Positions 1 through 9,611 of a stretch of DNA of 64,000 nucleotides are shown here, piece after piece. The DNA comes from Silene conica (taxonomy: Eukaryota; Streptophyta; Magnoliopsida; Caryophyllales; Caryophyllaceae). Position 1 is the stretch's first letter; every line of letters starts with the position of its first letter. The translations under genes were made by a program, and so were the position numbers. The DNA lies in contig CM055318.2 in the NCBI GenBank assembly GCA_029255685.2, positions 68,543,136-68,607,135 of the forward strand, written 5' to 3'. The notes under the pieces were generated by a model, which worked only from the letters and a program-made list of their open reading frames with translations, ran no database searches and was not told where the DNA came from.

Positions 1-1277
1 CCAAAGTCAATGGCTTGCAAGTTAGGATTAGGAGTGGTGGTCATGACTTTGAGGGTATGTCTTATGTTTCAAAGGATCCATTTGTGATCCTTGACATGTT
101 CAATCTTCGATCAATTAGTATCGATGTGGCAAGTCAAACGGCTATGGTCCAAGCCGGTGCAACTATAGGCGAGTTATATTATAAGATCGCTAAAACAAGT
201 AATACCCTAGCCTTCCCCGCTGGGGTATGCCTTACCCTTGGCGCGGGAGGTCACTTTAGTGGGGGTGGGTACGGACCCATGCTAAGGCAATTCGGCTTGT
301 CCATTGATAACATTATCGATGCACAAATCGTTGATGCTAATGGTAGGGTTCTTAACCGGAAAAGTATGGGTGAAGACCTTTTCTGGGCCATTAGAGGAGG
401 TGGCGCGGCTAGTTTTGGTGTAGTTTTATCATGGAACATCAAGTTAGTACAAGTTCCAGTGACTGTCGCTGTCTTTAATGTGCAAAAGACCTTACAACAA
501 GGTGCTACGGATATTGTCCTACAATGGCAACAAATCGCGGCCAAAATTGACCGAAAACTCTTTATAAGAGTGCAACCACAAGTAATATTTATAGGAGGTA
601 GCAAGACGGTCCAAGTATCGTTCATTGGAATGTATCTTGGAAGCGCTAGTACCTTAATGTCGTTGATGAAGACGAACTTTCCTCTGTTGGGATTACAAGC
701 AAGCGATTGCATTGAAATGCCGTGGGTGAAAACTCACTTATTTTGGAATGGCATACCAATAACCTCGCCGATTGAGGTACTCTTACAACGTACTCCAACA
801 TCGCCCCACTCTTACGGAAAACACAAATCCGATTATGTAAAATCTGCAATCCCAAGAGTGGGATTAGAGGCAATATGGAAGAAGATGACCGAGATGGACA
901 ACGTGTTGATGCAATGGAATCCATACGGTGGAAGAATGAGTGAAATTCCCGAAAATGCGACAGCATTCCCTCATCGAGCAGGAAATCTATTCAAGATGCA
1001 ATACATTAAATTTTGGCAAGATGATAGTGACCAGGCATCGATCTCAAACATCCAAGCGACTCGAGATCTTTACGCTACATTCACACCGTTTGTGTCTAGC
1101 AATCCAAGAGAAGCATTCTTGAATTACAGAGATGTTGATATCGGAACCAATGTTAACGGAAACAGGGGTTTTGCAATGGATTTTTTCAAGGGTAATGTCA
1201 AGAAATTGATTCAAGTTAAGGCCAAGGTTGATCCGAGCAATTACTTTAGGTATGAACAAAGTATTCCGATACAATAA
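1..1277 (+). CDS. BBE-like FAD-linked oxidoreductase, copy 1 (5' end outside window)
   Basis: This is the C-terminal part of a berberine-bridge-enzyme-like flavoprotein; the first whole codon begins at base 3 and the stop is at 1275-1277. The FAD-binding half holds RSGGHDFEG, whose His carries covalent FAD in this family. The second flavin attachment Cys lies in AGVCLTLGAGGH, 62 residues later, the spacing known for bicovalent BBE enzymes. The C-terminal BBE domain has the K-x-Q pair (FKMQYIKFW) and the FLNYRD motif with the active-site Tyr. The residue three after the Cys is Leu, which in characterised BBE-like proteins restricts oxygen and favours dehydrogenase over oxidase activity. The family oxidises saccharides, monolignols or alkaloids; the substrate here cannot be told. 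It is about 85% identical by eye to the copy at 50350. The missing N-terminus (about 98 residues by comparison) lies outside the window. No frame break is visible. Confidence 0.93.
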   Translation, partial: KVNGLQVRIRSGGHDFEGMSYVSKDPFVILDMFNLRSISIDVASQTAMVQAGATIGELYYKIAKTSNTLAFPAGVCLTLGAGGHFSGGGYGPMLRQFGLSIDNIIDAQIVDANGRVLNRKSMGEDLFWAIRGGGAASFGVVLSWNIKLVQVPVTVAVFNVQKTLQQGATDIVLQWQQIAAKIDRKLFIRVQPQVIFIGGSKTVQVSFIGMYLGSASTLMSLMKTNFPLLGLQASDCIEMPWVKTHLFWNGIPITSPIEVLLQRTPTSPHSYGKHKSDYVKSAIPRVGLEAIWKKMTEMDNVLMQWNPYGGRMSEIPENATAFPHRAGNLFKMQYIKFWQDDSDQASISNIQATRDLYATFTPFVSSNPREAFLNYRDVDIGTNVNGNRGFAMDFFKGNVKKLIQVKAKVDPSNYFRYEQSIPIQ

Positions 1278-2151
1278 ATAAAGCAAGTGATCCTTCAATG
1301 AGTACTTGTGTTTGATCGAAGGTACATAGATACATATATGACAGAATATGTGTTCGTGATGTATTATTACTCACCTCTTCATTATTGTAACATCTCTTTA
1401 TTTATTTTTATGAAGAATTATCATGAGATTTTTTAATAAAATGCGCATGAGCAATTTTAGCTATAATATTTATAATATTTCGTATTAAGTAGTCACTTTT
1501 TTATTACAAAATGACCGACTTTAAAGACTTGTTTGAAATAGGTAAAGGGAAAAGTAGGGAGAAAGGTTGGAAGGAGAAGATGGATAACAACCCTCGTAAT
1601 ACATAAATCAGTATCTCCGATTGGGCACGCTTAATCAACCCGCGTCTATACGTGTCATAGAGTTCCACGTGCTCGCTAAGTCGTCCATTAAGGTACACAT
1701 AGAATCCTTTAAATACCTCAATATAGAGGGTATCGAGACCTCAGCAGCCTCAAGCGAGGTCTGGGTCAACCAACTGTTGTACTGTATTGTGTAGATACCC
1801 GTATTCATAGGTACTTATATTTATAGAAATCCCGACGAACACTAGATGATGATCGGAAAAAGTGTATGATAAAACAGAATATCGTCAAATTAATGACGTT
1901 CGTTTTATGATATAATGTGAATTCTATGATTTTTATTTTGGTTCATTGAGTTTATTTAGTTCAAGTCAATTTAAAAACTATTATTCATTGAATAAATTTT
2001 CAGACAAATTAATTTCTAATAACTAAAACTTTTTTTTAACTTCTTTTAAATCAATTTTTTTTATTTGATGAGTTGATTTTGAATTTCATATAACCACGCA
2101 CTGCTCTGTTTTCACACAATAACCAGCCCCCATTCCCGCCACTTTTAAAAC
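1278..2151. other. 3' flank of BBE-like copy 1, no gene seen
   Basis: AT-rich sequence after the stop, starting with an AATAAA-type signal right at the stop (AATAAATAAA around 1271-1280). I see no coding region or repeat family here. The last five bases (AAAAC, 2147-2151) are the left target-site duplication of copia element A. Confidence 0.6.
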
Positions 2152-2371
2152 TGTAGAGAATATGAATTGTATTGTATTATTGATAAATTGAAAGTACAAA
2201 GGAGGTAGCCTTTTATAGACTACAAAAGATAAGATATAAGATATAGTAGTAACTAATAACAATACTAATAGATATGGAATTGTAGTGTTGGACGTGAATT
2301 GGAGTAGTAGTAGAGGAGTAGGATACGTAAGTTGGAGTAGTAGTAGAAGAGGAGTCTAAGGACTCCTAACA
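2152..2371 (-). repeat. 3' LTR of element A
   Basis: 220 bp, beginning TGTAGAG and ending CTAACA on the plus strand. It appears identical to the copy at 17996-18215. The RT/RNase H reading frame runs a few codons into it before its stop at 2356. Confidence 0.97.
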
Positions 2372-3962
2372 TCCCCCCGCAAGATGGACGGCCGTTGGGA
2401 AAGTCCAATCTTGGACATTAACATAGTAAACCGCGGCCGAAGAAGAGGCTTGGTAAGAGCATCGGCAAGCTGATCATCATTGGTGATAGGAACGACGCGG
2501 AGGGAGCCAGCTTGAACCTTTTCGCGGATGAAATGAAAATCAAGGGCCACATGCTTCATCCGGGAATGAAAAACGGGATTAGCACTCAAGTGCGTAGCAC
2601 CAAGGTTATCACAATAGACCACAGGTGGCGTGGAGAGTGGTACCTTGATTTCTGCGAGAAGACTAGCGAGCCACGTTAATTCAGCACTAGCATTGGCAAC
2701 ACAACGATATTCTGCTTCCGTAGAGGATCGAGCTATAGTACGCTGTTTCTTAGAGCTCCAAGAAATCAAATTTCGACCCAGGTAGACTATGTATGCACCA
2801 GTTGACGTGAGATCATCTTCGTTGTCACCCCATGCAGAATCGGAGTAGGCGTGGAGAGCCATAGAGGAAGCACGATGAATGATAATACCATGCGTTAATG
2901 TTCCAGCGAGATAACGGAGAAGCCTTTTTAGGGCAGCCCAGTGACAGGTCGTCGGAGCATGCATGAATTGAGACAGTTTGTTAACAGCAAAAGCAACATC
3001 GGGTCTAGTGAGTGACAAATATTGTAAGCTGCCAACAAGAGCACGGTATTCTGTGGGATTGTCATGAGGAGGGCCGTCACGCAGATGGAGTTTGAGAGTC
3101 GAGTCCATTGGGGTGAACGCAGATTTGGCATCCGACATGTGAGCACGGGCTAGGAGGTCAGTAGTATACTTTTGTTGATTAAGAAAAATACCATGTGAGC
3201 ATGGTTGAACCTCAACACCAAGGAAGTATGAGAGGCGGCCGAGATCTTTGAGAGAAAAACGAGCCGCAAGGGAGGTAATGAACTGCGAAACCGACGAGGG
3301 ACATGAACCTGTAACAATGATATCATCGACATAGACCAAGACAAACATAGTATGAGAGCCATGATATATAAAGAGAGAGGTGTCAGTGACAGAGTTCGTG
3401 AACCCAGTAGCAAGTAGGAAGGTTCGAAGTTCCGTGTACCAGGCCCGAGGTGCCTGTTTTAAACCATAGAGAGCCTTACGAAGCCGGCAAACATGATCAG
3501 GCTTGGTGGGATCCGAAAAACCAGGAGGTTGAACCATGAATACCGTATCAGTGAGCGTGCCTTGGAGAAACGCATCATTGATATCAAGTTGTCGAAGGGG
3601 CCAATTGTGAGTGACAGCAAGACTAAGTATTAAACGGACTGTAGCGGGCTTAATGACGGGGCTGAAGGTTTCGGTGTAATCAATGCCAGGGCGTTGTAAG
3701 AACCCTTTGGCAACGAGGCGGGCTTTATGCTTGTGAATGGAGCCATCGGGATTATATTTGACCCGAAAGACCCATTTGAAACCAATCGGGTTTTGAGAGG
3801 TATCGGGTGGTACGAGGTCCCATGTTTGGTTATTTTGGAGAGCGGAGAATTGTTCCTCCATGGCTTTACGCCATGTAGGATCAACCAAGGCTTGTTTAAT
3901 TGTTTTGGGTTCGGTGGAGGTGAGCTGGGCGGATAAGTTCAGCTTGTTAATGGGTTTATAGA
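2356..3962 (-). pseudogene. Element A pol: reverse transcriptase and RNase H
   Basis: This is the C-terminal part of the copia polyprotein. The reading starts upstream of the Met at 3888, where a linker typical of copia RT (…ALVDPTWRKAMEEQ) is open back to about 3960. The RT shows QLDINDAFLQG and the catalytic YVDDIIVTG; the RNase H has AYSDSAWGDNEDD, SSTEAEYRC and a final ADALTKPL. The frame differs from that of the integrase part ending at 4128. The shift must lie in the G-rich stretch 3962-4128 (proline-rich linker on the coding strand), where homopolymer slippage or a sequencing error is likely. With the nested insertion, the polyprotein cannot be made as one chain. Confidence 0.92.
2372..2380 (-). 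promoter_or_regulatory. Polypurine tract of element A
   Basis: On the minus strand the sequence GCGGGGGGA abuts the 3' LTR. This is the expected place and composition for the plus-strand primer of reverse transcription. Confidence 0.85.
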
Positions 3963-4127
3963 TGCCATGGGAGGCACGGGTGGCATTGGGGGGCGGAGGG
4001 GGGCGGGGGCAGGGGTGGCAGAGGGACGAGGGGAGGCAGGGGGGAAGGGGTCTGTTGTTGCTGCTGGGAAGTCGCGGGAGGGGAAGAATTGGGAGGGAGG
4101 AGGGTGGAGGCAGGGATATTAAGGGAG

Positions 4128-4730
4128 TCAGGGGAAGGCGGGGTTGGCGGGGGTGAGGGAGCAGCCTGGCGTGGGGAGGTGGGGGGGAGTGGCAGCTGGG
4201 GATACGGGAGGAGGCAGGGGTGGTTCGTCGGGAGTGGGAGGGGGCTGGTCGGTTGTGTCGGCGTTAGGGGGTGGAGGGGCTGGAATGGTGATTTGACACC
4301 ATTCGTCGGAGGAGGGCAGAGGCGAGTGGGGTGTGGTGGTGGCGAACGGATAGGTGTGGTCTACAAAACGGACATGCCGAGAGCTATAGACACGGTCAGA
4401 GGTAGGGTCTAGGCATAGATAGGCATGTTGGGAAGGAGAGTAACCGACAAAGACACAAGCCTTGGATCGGGCATCAAGTTTATGGGCGGTATAGGGACGG
4501 AGCCATGGGTAACAAAGACTACCAAAATTACGAAGATTAGAGTATTTGGGTTTGGAGTGGAAGAGACGGATGTAGGGTGAGTCATTGTTTAGGGTGGGAG
4601 TTGGCAGACGGTTGATAAGGTAGACGGCAGTTTGGAAGGCATAGGGCCAATATGCGAGAGGCATAGAGGCGTGGGAGAGGAGAGAAAGACCGGTGTCCAC
4701 AATGTGCCGATGACGTCGTTCCGCAAATCC
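4128..4730 (-). pseudogene. Element A pol: integrase C-terminal half
   Basis: This continues the integrase of element A on the far side of element B. It holds the end of the core (VDTGLSLLSHASMPLAYW), then the copia-typical region with INRLPTPTL, FGSLCYPW and VFVGYSPSQHAYLC. The frame reaches back to the B insertion site at 4731-4735 and ends at a stop at 4128, in a proline-rich linker. The downstream RT is in another frame, so there is an indel between them. The region is very G-rich on the plus strand, unlike the AT-rich surroundings. Confidence 0.9.
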
Positions 4731-4735
4731 ATTAT

Positions 4736-6216
4736 TGAAGAGTCTATTGATATAATATACTCAAGAAGGGGGGGTTGAATTGAGTATGCCTTCTTTTTAA
4801 ATCTTCTTCGATGTGTGTGTAGTTGTATGATGATCGTTGAGTAGAGCAATAATAAAGTAGAGACACGATATTTTTGAAGTGGTTCAGTCTCACACTCTGA
4901 GACCTACGTCCACTATTCTCGATTAATAAAATTAGTACCAACTCTGGATTACAATTTTATCAACCCTACTCGTGCGACTTTGATGTTAGTCACAACTCAA
5001 TCTAGATACCGCTAAATATCTAGCTACGACAAATACCGTTAAATATTTGTCTTACAACGAGTACCGCTAAATACTCAAACTATCTTACGTGAATAAGATA
5101 AAGTCTTCAATAGTTTCTTGGTGTCACAATCTTGAATGAAAAAGATCAATGCTTGAGCACTTGAATCTTGAATCGGATTTGACAATGAAAAGCTCGAATA
5201 TGAAGAACAAGGATCGGCGGTTTCTCTCTCTCGATTTGCGTGAATATATGTGTTGTATTTCGTATCAATTAATGTGTCATAGGTAGTCTATTTATATAGA
5301 ATATGTATCTAGGTATTTCAAACCCTAGACGATTTAGGAATATTACCTAAACTAGAATACTAGTCTTTTAGTAATACTACCTTAAATCTAATCTTAATAT
5401 ATTTAGGAAAGATTTAATAATATACTATATGTATTATATAAGGAATTAATTTCCTAATTCATATTTAGGAAAGATCTTTATATAATAAACAATTAGTATC
5501 CCTATTAAATCAACTTCCTAAACCATGTCAAAGATAATAAAAAATATTACCATAATATAATCTTAGTTTATTTAGGACATTAAATAAATACATGATATTT
5601 ATTTAAGCAAGTCCTACACGATTTGGTAATGTGGCATATCACACGATTTCCAAAATCGAAACAAACTATATTTAGACTATATATTTTTGACAATTAAAAT
5701 CATATAAAAATCTTTAGTTTATTTTAGTAATAAATAATTATCTCATAAGATATTTATTTATTTCTTATTTAACCAAAAGATATTTTATATAATCCTATTA
5801 AGATTAACAATTCTATATTTAAATAGAATACTATTTAAACACTAATATCTACACGACACAAATAAGGAAACCAATGTTTCAACTTATCCACATATATATT
5901 TCGATCAGTTCTTCATAATGTAGAGGTATAGCTACGAGCTATAACTTGAATCAAACTTGTACTAAAGTTATAGTTGATAATTATAACTTTACTTCTTTAT
6001 GCGCGCTTGTGATCTTCTATCAATCTTCGATATAGTCAACTCATTGACTAATATGCTTGAATCGTTTGTACTTGATTGATTAGATCTTGTTACTAAATTT
6101 CTGTACACTTAGCACACGATTATACATACGAGTATATAATATATAAATAGCTAGACTTGTCATTATCAAAACATAAACATATATACTATATATATATTTG
6201 AATATATGGTTCAACA
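4736..6216 (-). repeat. 3' LTR of element B
   Basis: 1481 bp from TGAAGAGTC to GTTCAACA. It differs from the LTR at 14688-16168 at one site only by my reading. It includes a cluster of three short palindromes (5002-5076) and is otherwise AT-rich. Confidence 0.97.
5002..5076. repeat. Three hairpin palindromes with a shared loop in the LTR
   Basis: Three consecutive inverted repeats share the spacer CCGYTAAA but have different arms: CTAGATA/TATCTAG (5002-5023), ACAAATA/TATTTGT (5029-5050) and GAGTA/TACTC (5059-5076). The same cluster is at 14954-15028 in the other LTR. Palindrome clusters are known in the regulatory part of maize Sirevirus LTRs; a role here is inferred. Confidence 0.9.
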
Positions 6217-6430
6217 AATTCCCCCTTTTTGATGATGGCAAGTCTCTCTTAGATTTCGTGTCTAAGTGTATGTTCCCCCTCAATATAACAATGGTCATTC
6301 ATAGCAAAGATCAACTTAGGGTTTTTATCTTCTATCTATTCCATATCCTTTAAGGACCCTAAGAGACAATGAATTACGACAAGGAGCAAGCTTAGGCAAA
6401 TTCTAATCTAAGTCGCATATTTCCCCCTCT
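6217..6430 (-). promoter_or_regulatory. Multiple polypurine tracts upstream of the 3' LTR of B
   Basis: On the minus strand, AAAAAGGGGGAA (plus 6219-6230) sits next to the LTR. Two more G-runs with the same AGGGGGAA core occur at plus 6273-6280 and 6421-6428. Reiterated polypurine tracts at this position are characteristic of Sireviruses. Confidence 0.8.
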
Positions 6431-6900
6431 TGACATCATCGAAAAGATGAGAACAAAGACATGAAACGACTAGAATAATACACTACGAACCATAAGCAAG
6501 CATATAAACGAGTTGAAATAATATGAACATAGAGAATATCACATAACCACATACGGAATGTTAAAAATATACACAATCAATCCGAAGTATTAAGCCAATG
6601 GGCCGAATGAAAATAGGCTAGTGTTAAAAAGAAAATGGGCCGGCTTAGGGACAAGTTCCTGCACAAGATAACAAATCTAGATGGGCCAAAATTAGGTAAT
6701 GTTAGATGGGCCACATCAAAACAATAACAGGGCTAAAAGTCGGAGATCCGAAGAAGCAAAAGGGAATAGGCTTCGGATTCCTGAATGGGCTAGGGTAGGA
6801 ATTGGGCCACAATCAAAATAATAGTCTTATAAGTCCACCACCGGACTTATCCAAAAACAACAACAATATGATTTCTGAAAACAGAGACGAAGGAAGAGGA

Positions 6901-8436
6901 TCAAGAACGAGAGCTTGAACCCGGAGTTTTGGCATATGGGTTCACATAATCGGGTCGGGTGCGATACTCAAGCGACTCCAGCCTATCCAAACAACTTGCT
7001 ACGTTTCTTCCCTGAGCATTTAACGCGATTTCAAAGTTGAGCACTTTGAGAGATAGTGCTTTGACGGCCTCGAGAGCTTGAGATGCGTCTTCCCGTAACA
7101 ACCCGTGATCCCTTACCATCGCTCCTCCCTGAGTCGTAATGAACGAAAATCGATCACTAATGCTAAGTAATTCCGAGCACACAACTGATACCTCTGAGCC
7201 AATTTTAACTAGGTGTTTATCAACCTTGTTCATCCATTCGTGAACATTAGCCTCAAAATCACGTCCTCTCTTCTTCCCACTACCTCCTGCCTCGCCATTG
7301 CACTTCTGTCCTTCACACAATCCAATGAGCTTATCCATCTTTGCCTCAAGGTTAGCAAGCAATGGAGACGAATTCGGAACAGGCTCCTGACCAACATTCT
7401 TTCCAAACGAGAGATCATCCCCTTCAAAACATATCCCCATTAGTTTTAATACCCGATCATTCATCTTGTCACGAGGCTTGATTCCAAAACTCAAGTCATC
7501 AACAACTCCCTTCTTAAACAGAAGCTCAGATACCCACATCCCATAAGGAATGTCGAGTGTAGAGCATGGTTTCTCCTTCACAAGAACACTCGAAATTTGC
7601 AAGATTTTGTTATAAACAAGCGAAGCCAAGTCAATCTTGACACCTTCTAACCAATTGTACAATACCACTGCCTCAATACTCGAAAGTTTATCCCTTCCCC
7701 CTCTTCGTGGTAAGACTGTGTTCCACAAATAATTGACAAATAATTTCAGTTTTGGGGAGAAGGTTACGGTTAACAGGGGACTAGTCTCCGTTGCAGATTC
7801 ATCAAAATACCTCTTAATATCCATCTTTTGTATTTTTGAAACCCCATTCCACTCCTTCCTAGGGTCAACAACCAAACCTCTATGATCAATCTTAAAGATC
7901 TCACAGAAATCAGAGATAGTTACCACAACATCTTTACCATTCACTATGGCATGCAACCCTTCATCACAACCTTTGACTGACGCAAAAAATTGAACAATTT
8001 CGATAGGAAAAATTAACCCAGAGAAATTACTAACGAATTCCCAACCCTGAAACTTCAAGAAATCTTTAAAGAACGACAAAGATTTCGTATTTTCAACCCA
8101 AGACTCTGGATAATATCGACCCCCATGAATAGCATAAGGTAAAATACGTTCAATTAACATACCTTCTTGCTTAGTCATGCGCACCTTCTCAAGACCCTCC
8201 CTAGTTGCTTCAACTGAATACTCGGAAAACAGAGGACGCGGGTTTTGAGAGTGAGAACCCATTTCATGCATGTTATCAGGAATGGACGGAGATTGTCGGT
8301 TTAGTTTCCTTCGTTTGCCTTTGTCAGATGGTGGTGCAGAGGTGGCGAAGGGTGTTGGTGACGGTGGGGGTGACGGAGTTGGAGAAGGAGGTGAAGGTTT
8401 CTTTTGTTGTGAGCGGGTGGCGCGTGATGGAGGCAT
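6901..8436 (-). CDS. Sirevirus 3' ORF (env-like / plant-transposon protein)
   Basis: A 511-residue ORF sits between pol and the 3' LTR on the same strand. It begins with a low-complexity Ser/Pro-rich stretch (residues 1-45) and a basic KGKRRKLNR patch that could be a nuclear signal. A globular middle part (about 75-320) contains VVVTISDFCEIFKID and AVVLYNWLEGVKID. This resembles the domain usually annotated as putative plant transposon protein and is found in the extra ORF of SIRE-type elements. The C-terminal part (about 350-495) is helical and may form a coiled coil. I see no signal peptide or membrane segment, so the historical env-like name is not supported by topology. The frame is open throughout. 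Function is unknown. Confidence 0.8.
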   Translation of the reverse strand: MPPSRATRSQQKKPSPPSPTPSPPPSPTPFATSAPPSDKGKRRKLNRQSPSIPDNMHEMGSHSQNPRPLFSEYSVEATREGLEKVRMTKQEGMLIERILPYAIHGGRYYPESWVENTKSLSFFKDFLKFQGWEFVSNFSGLIFPIEIVQFFASVKGCDEGLHAIVNGKDVVVTISDFCEIFKIDHRGLVVDPRKEWNGVSKIQKMDIKRYFDESATETSPLLTVTFSPKLKLFVNYLWNTVLPRRGGRDKLSSIEAVVLYNWLEGVKIDLASLVYNKILQISSVLVKEKPCSTLDIPYGMWVSELLFKKGVVDDLSFGIKPRDKMNDRVLKLMGICFEGDDLSFGKNVGQEPVPNSSPLLANLEAKMDKLIGLCEGQKCNGEAGGSGKKRGRDFEANVHEWMNKVDKHLVKIGSEVSVVCSELLSISDRFSFITTQGGAMVRDHGLLREDASQALEAVKALSLKVLNFEIALNAQGRNVASCLDRLESLEYRTRPDYVNPYAKTPGSSSRS

Positions 8437-8963
8437 GGTGGTGAGAAAAATGGTGTTTGCCGGAGATTTTGGTAGATTATAATGGCGATGGAGGTTTTGG
8501 AGAGTAATAATGGAGGAAGTGATAAGTAATGTTTAGGGAGTTTGGGTTTGGGACGGTAAGAGATGGTAAATGTGAGGTGAGTGGTTTGTTGGGGTAATAA
8601 TTAAGGTGGGGTGAAAGTCAAAACCTAGGTGATAGGTTGGGTTACGTGGCAGTGGGGACCAACACACACACGGTTTGTGTGTTGGGTTGAGGTAAGTTTT
8701 ATAGTTTTATTTGTAATATTTGCTTATTATTATTTTGTATATATTAAAATATGTATGTTGTGAGATAGTTATAATATGTGACGTAATATTATTGTGGGAT
8801 CGATTGTGTACACATTCATATGTAAACCATATAATATAACTATAATCACAAAATTTTAACATCGAATATATACATACACATGCAGCGGAGTATACGGACA
8901 CAGTCATATAATCTCATCTAAACCGTAGTCAATCATTGGGTTATTTTTGCTTTTAAGATTTGA
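8437..8963. other. Spacer between pol and 3' ORF of B
   Basis: About 530 bp with no coding content that I recognise. The right half is AT-rich. It may hold the promoter or splice acceptor used to express the 3' ORF, but no motif settles this. Confidence 0.4.
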
Positions 8964-9611
8964 TTAGGTGCCACCGATTAAACCAATTTCCAATCGCAAA
9001 GTCTCAAAGCGTTCTCTAGCCAATGGTTTAGTGAAGATATCTGCCCACTGTTTTTCCGTACTACAAAATTCCAACTTTATATTCTTCTTTTCAACATGGT
9101 CTCTTAGGAAATGATGTCTAATCTCAATATGTTTGGTCCTCGAGTGCTGGGCTGGGTTTTTAGATATAATTATAGCACTCGTATTATCACATAATATAGG
9201 CACACATCCAACATCAACACCATAATCATGTAACTGTTGCTTTAACCATAAAAGTTGAGAACATACCAGTGCGGCTGCAATATATTCTGCTTCAGCAGTT
9301 GAGAGAGCGACAGAATTTTGTTTCTTGGATCCCCAAGATATAATACAAGGACCTACAAAGGTAGCAAGTCCCGAGGTACTTTTTCTGTCTAATGAACATC
9401 CTGCATAATCCGCATCTGAATATCCTACTAGGTTAAAGTTACAGTCCATAGGATACCATAGATATAATTTTGAGGTTCCGATTAGGTATCTTAAAATTCT
9501 CTTAACTGCAATCATGTGTGATTCTTTTGGTGCAGATTGGAATCTCGCACAAACACAAACACTAAACATTATATCTGGACGACTTGCTGTAAAGAAAAAG
9601 AAGTGAGCCAA
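8964..9611 (-). pseudogene. Element B pol: end of RT and RNase H
   Basis: This is the C-terminal 215 residues of the pol polyprotein. It starts in the conserved [18 protein letters not shown] segment after the RT and holds the RNase H motifs YSDADYAGCSLDRKSTSG, STAEAEYIAAA and a final WADIFTKPL. It is in a different frame from the upstream pol ORF, which overlaps it at 9562-9611. One extra T in the TTTCTTTACAGC stretch (minus strand, near 9600) explains the shift. As it stands, RNase H cannot be translated with the rest of pol. Confidence 0.9.

Noticed and set aside
251..712. Antisense ORFs inside both BBE-like genes
   Set aside because: They are shadows of the coding strand with no domain.
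3962..4412. Glycine- and arginine-rich plus-strand ORFs
   Set aside because: They are antisense to the proline-rich linker of element A pol.
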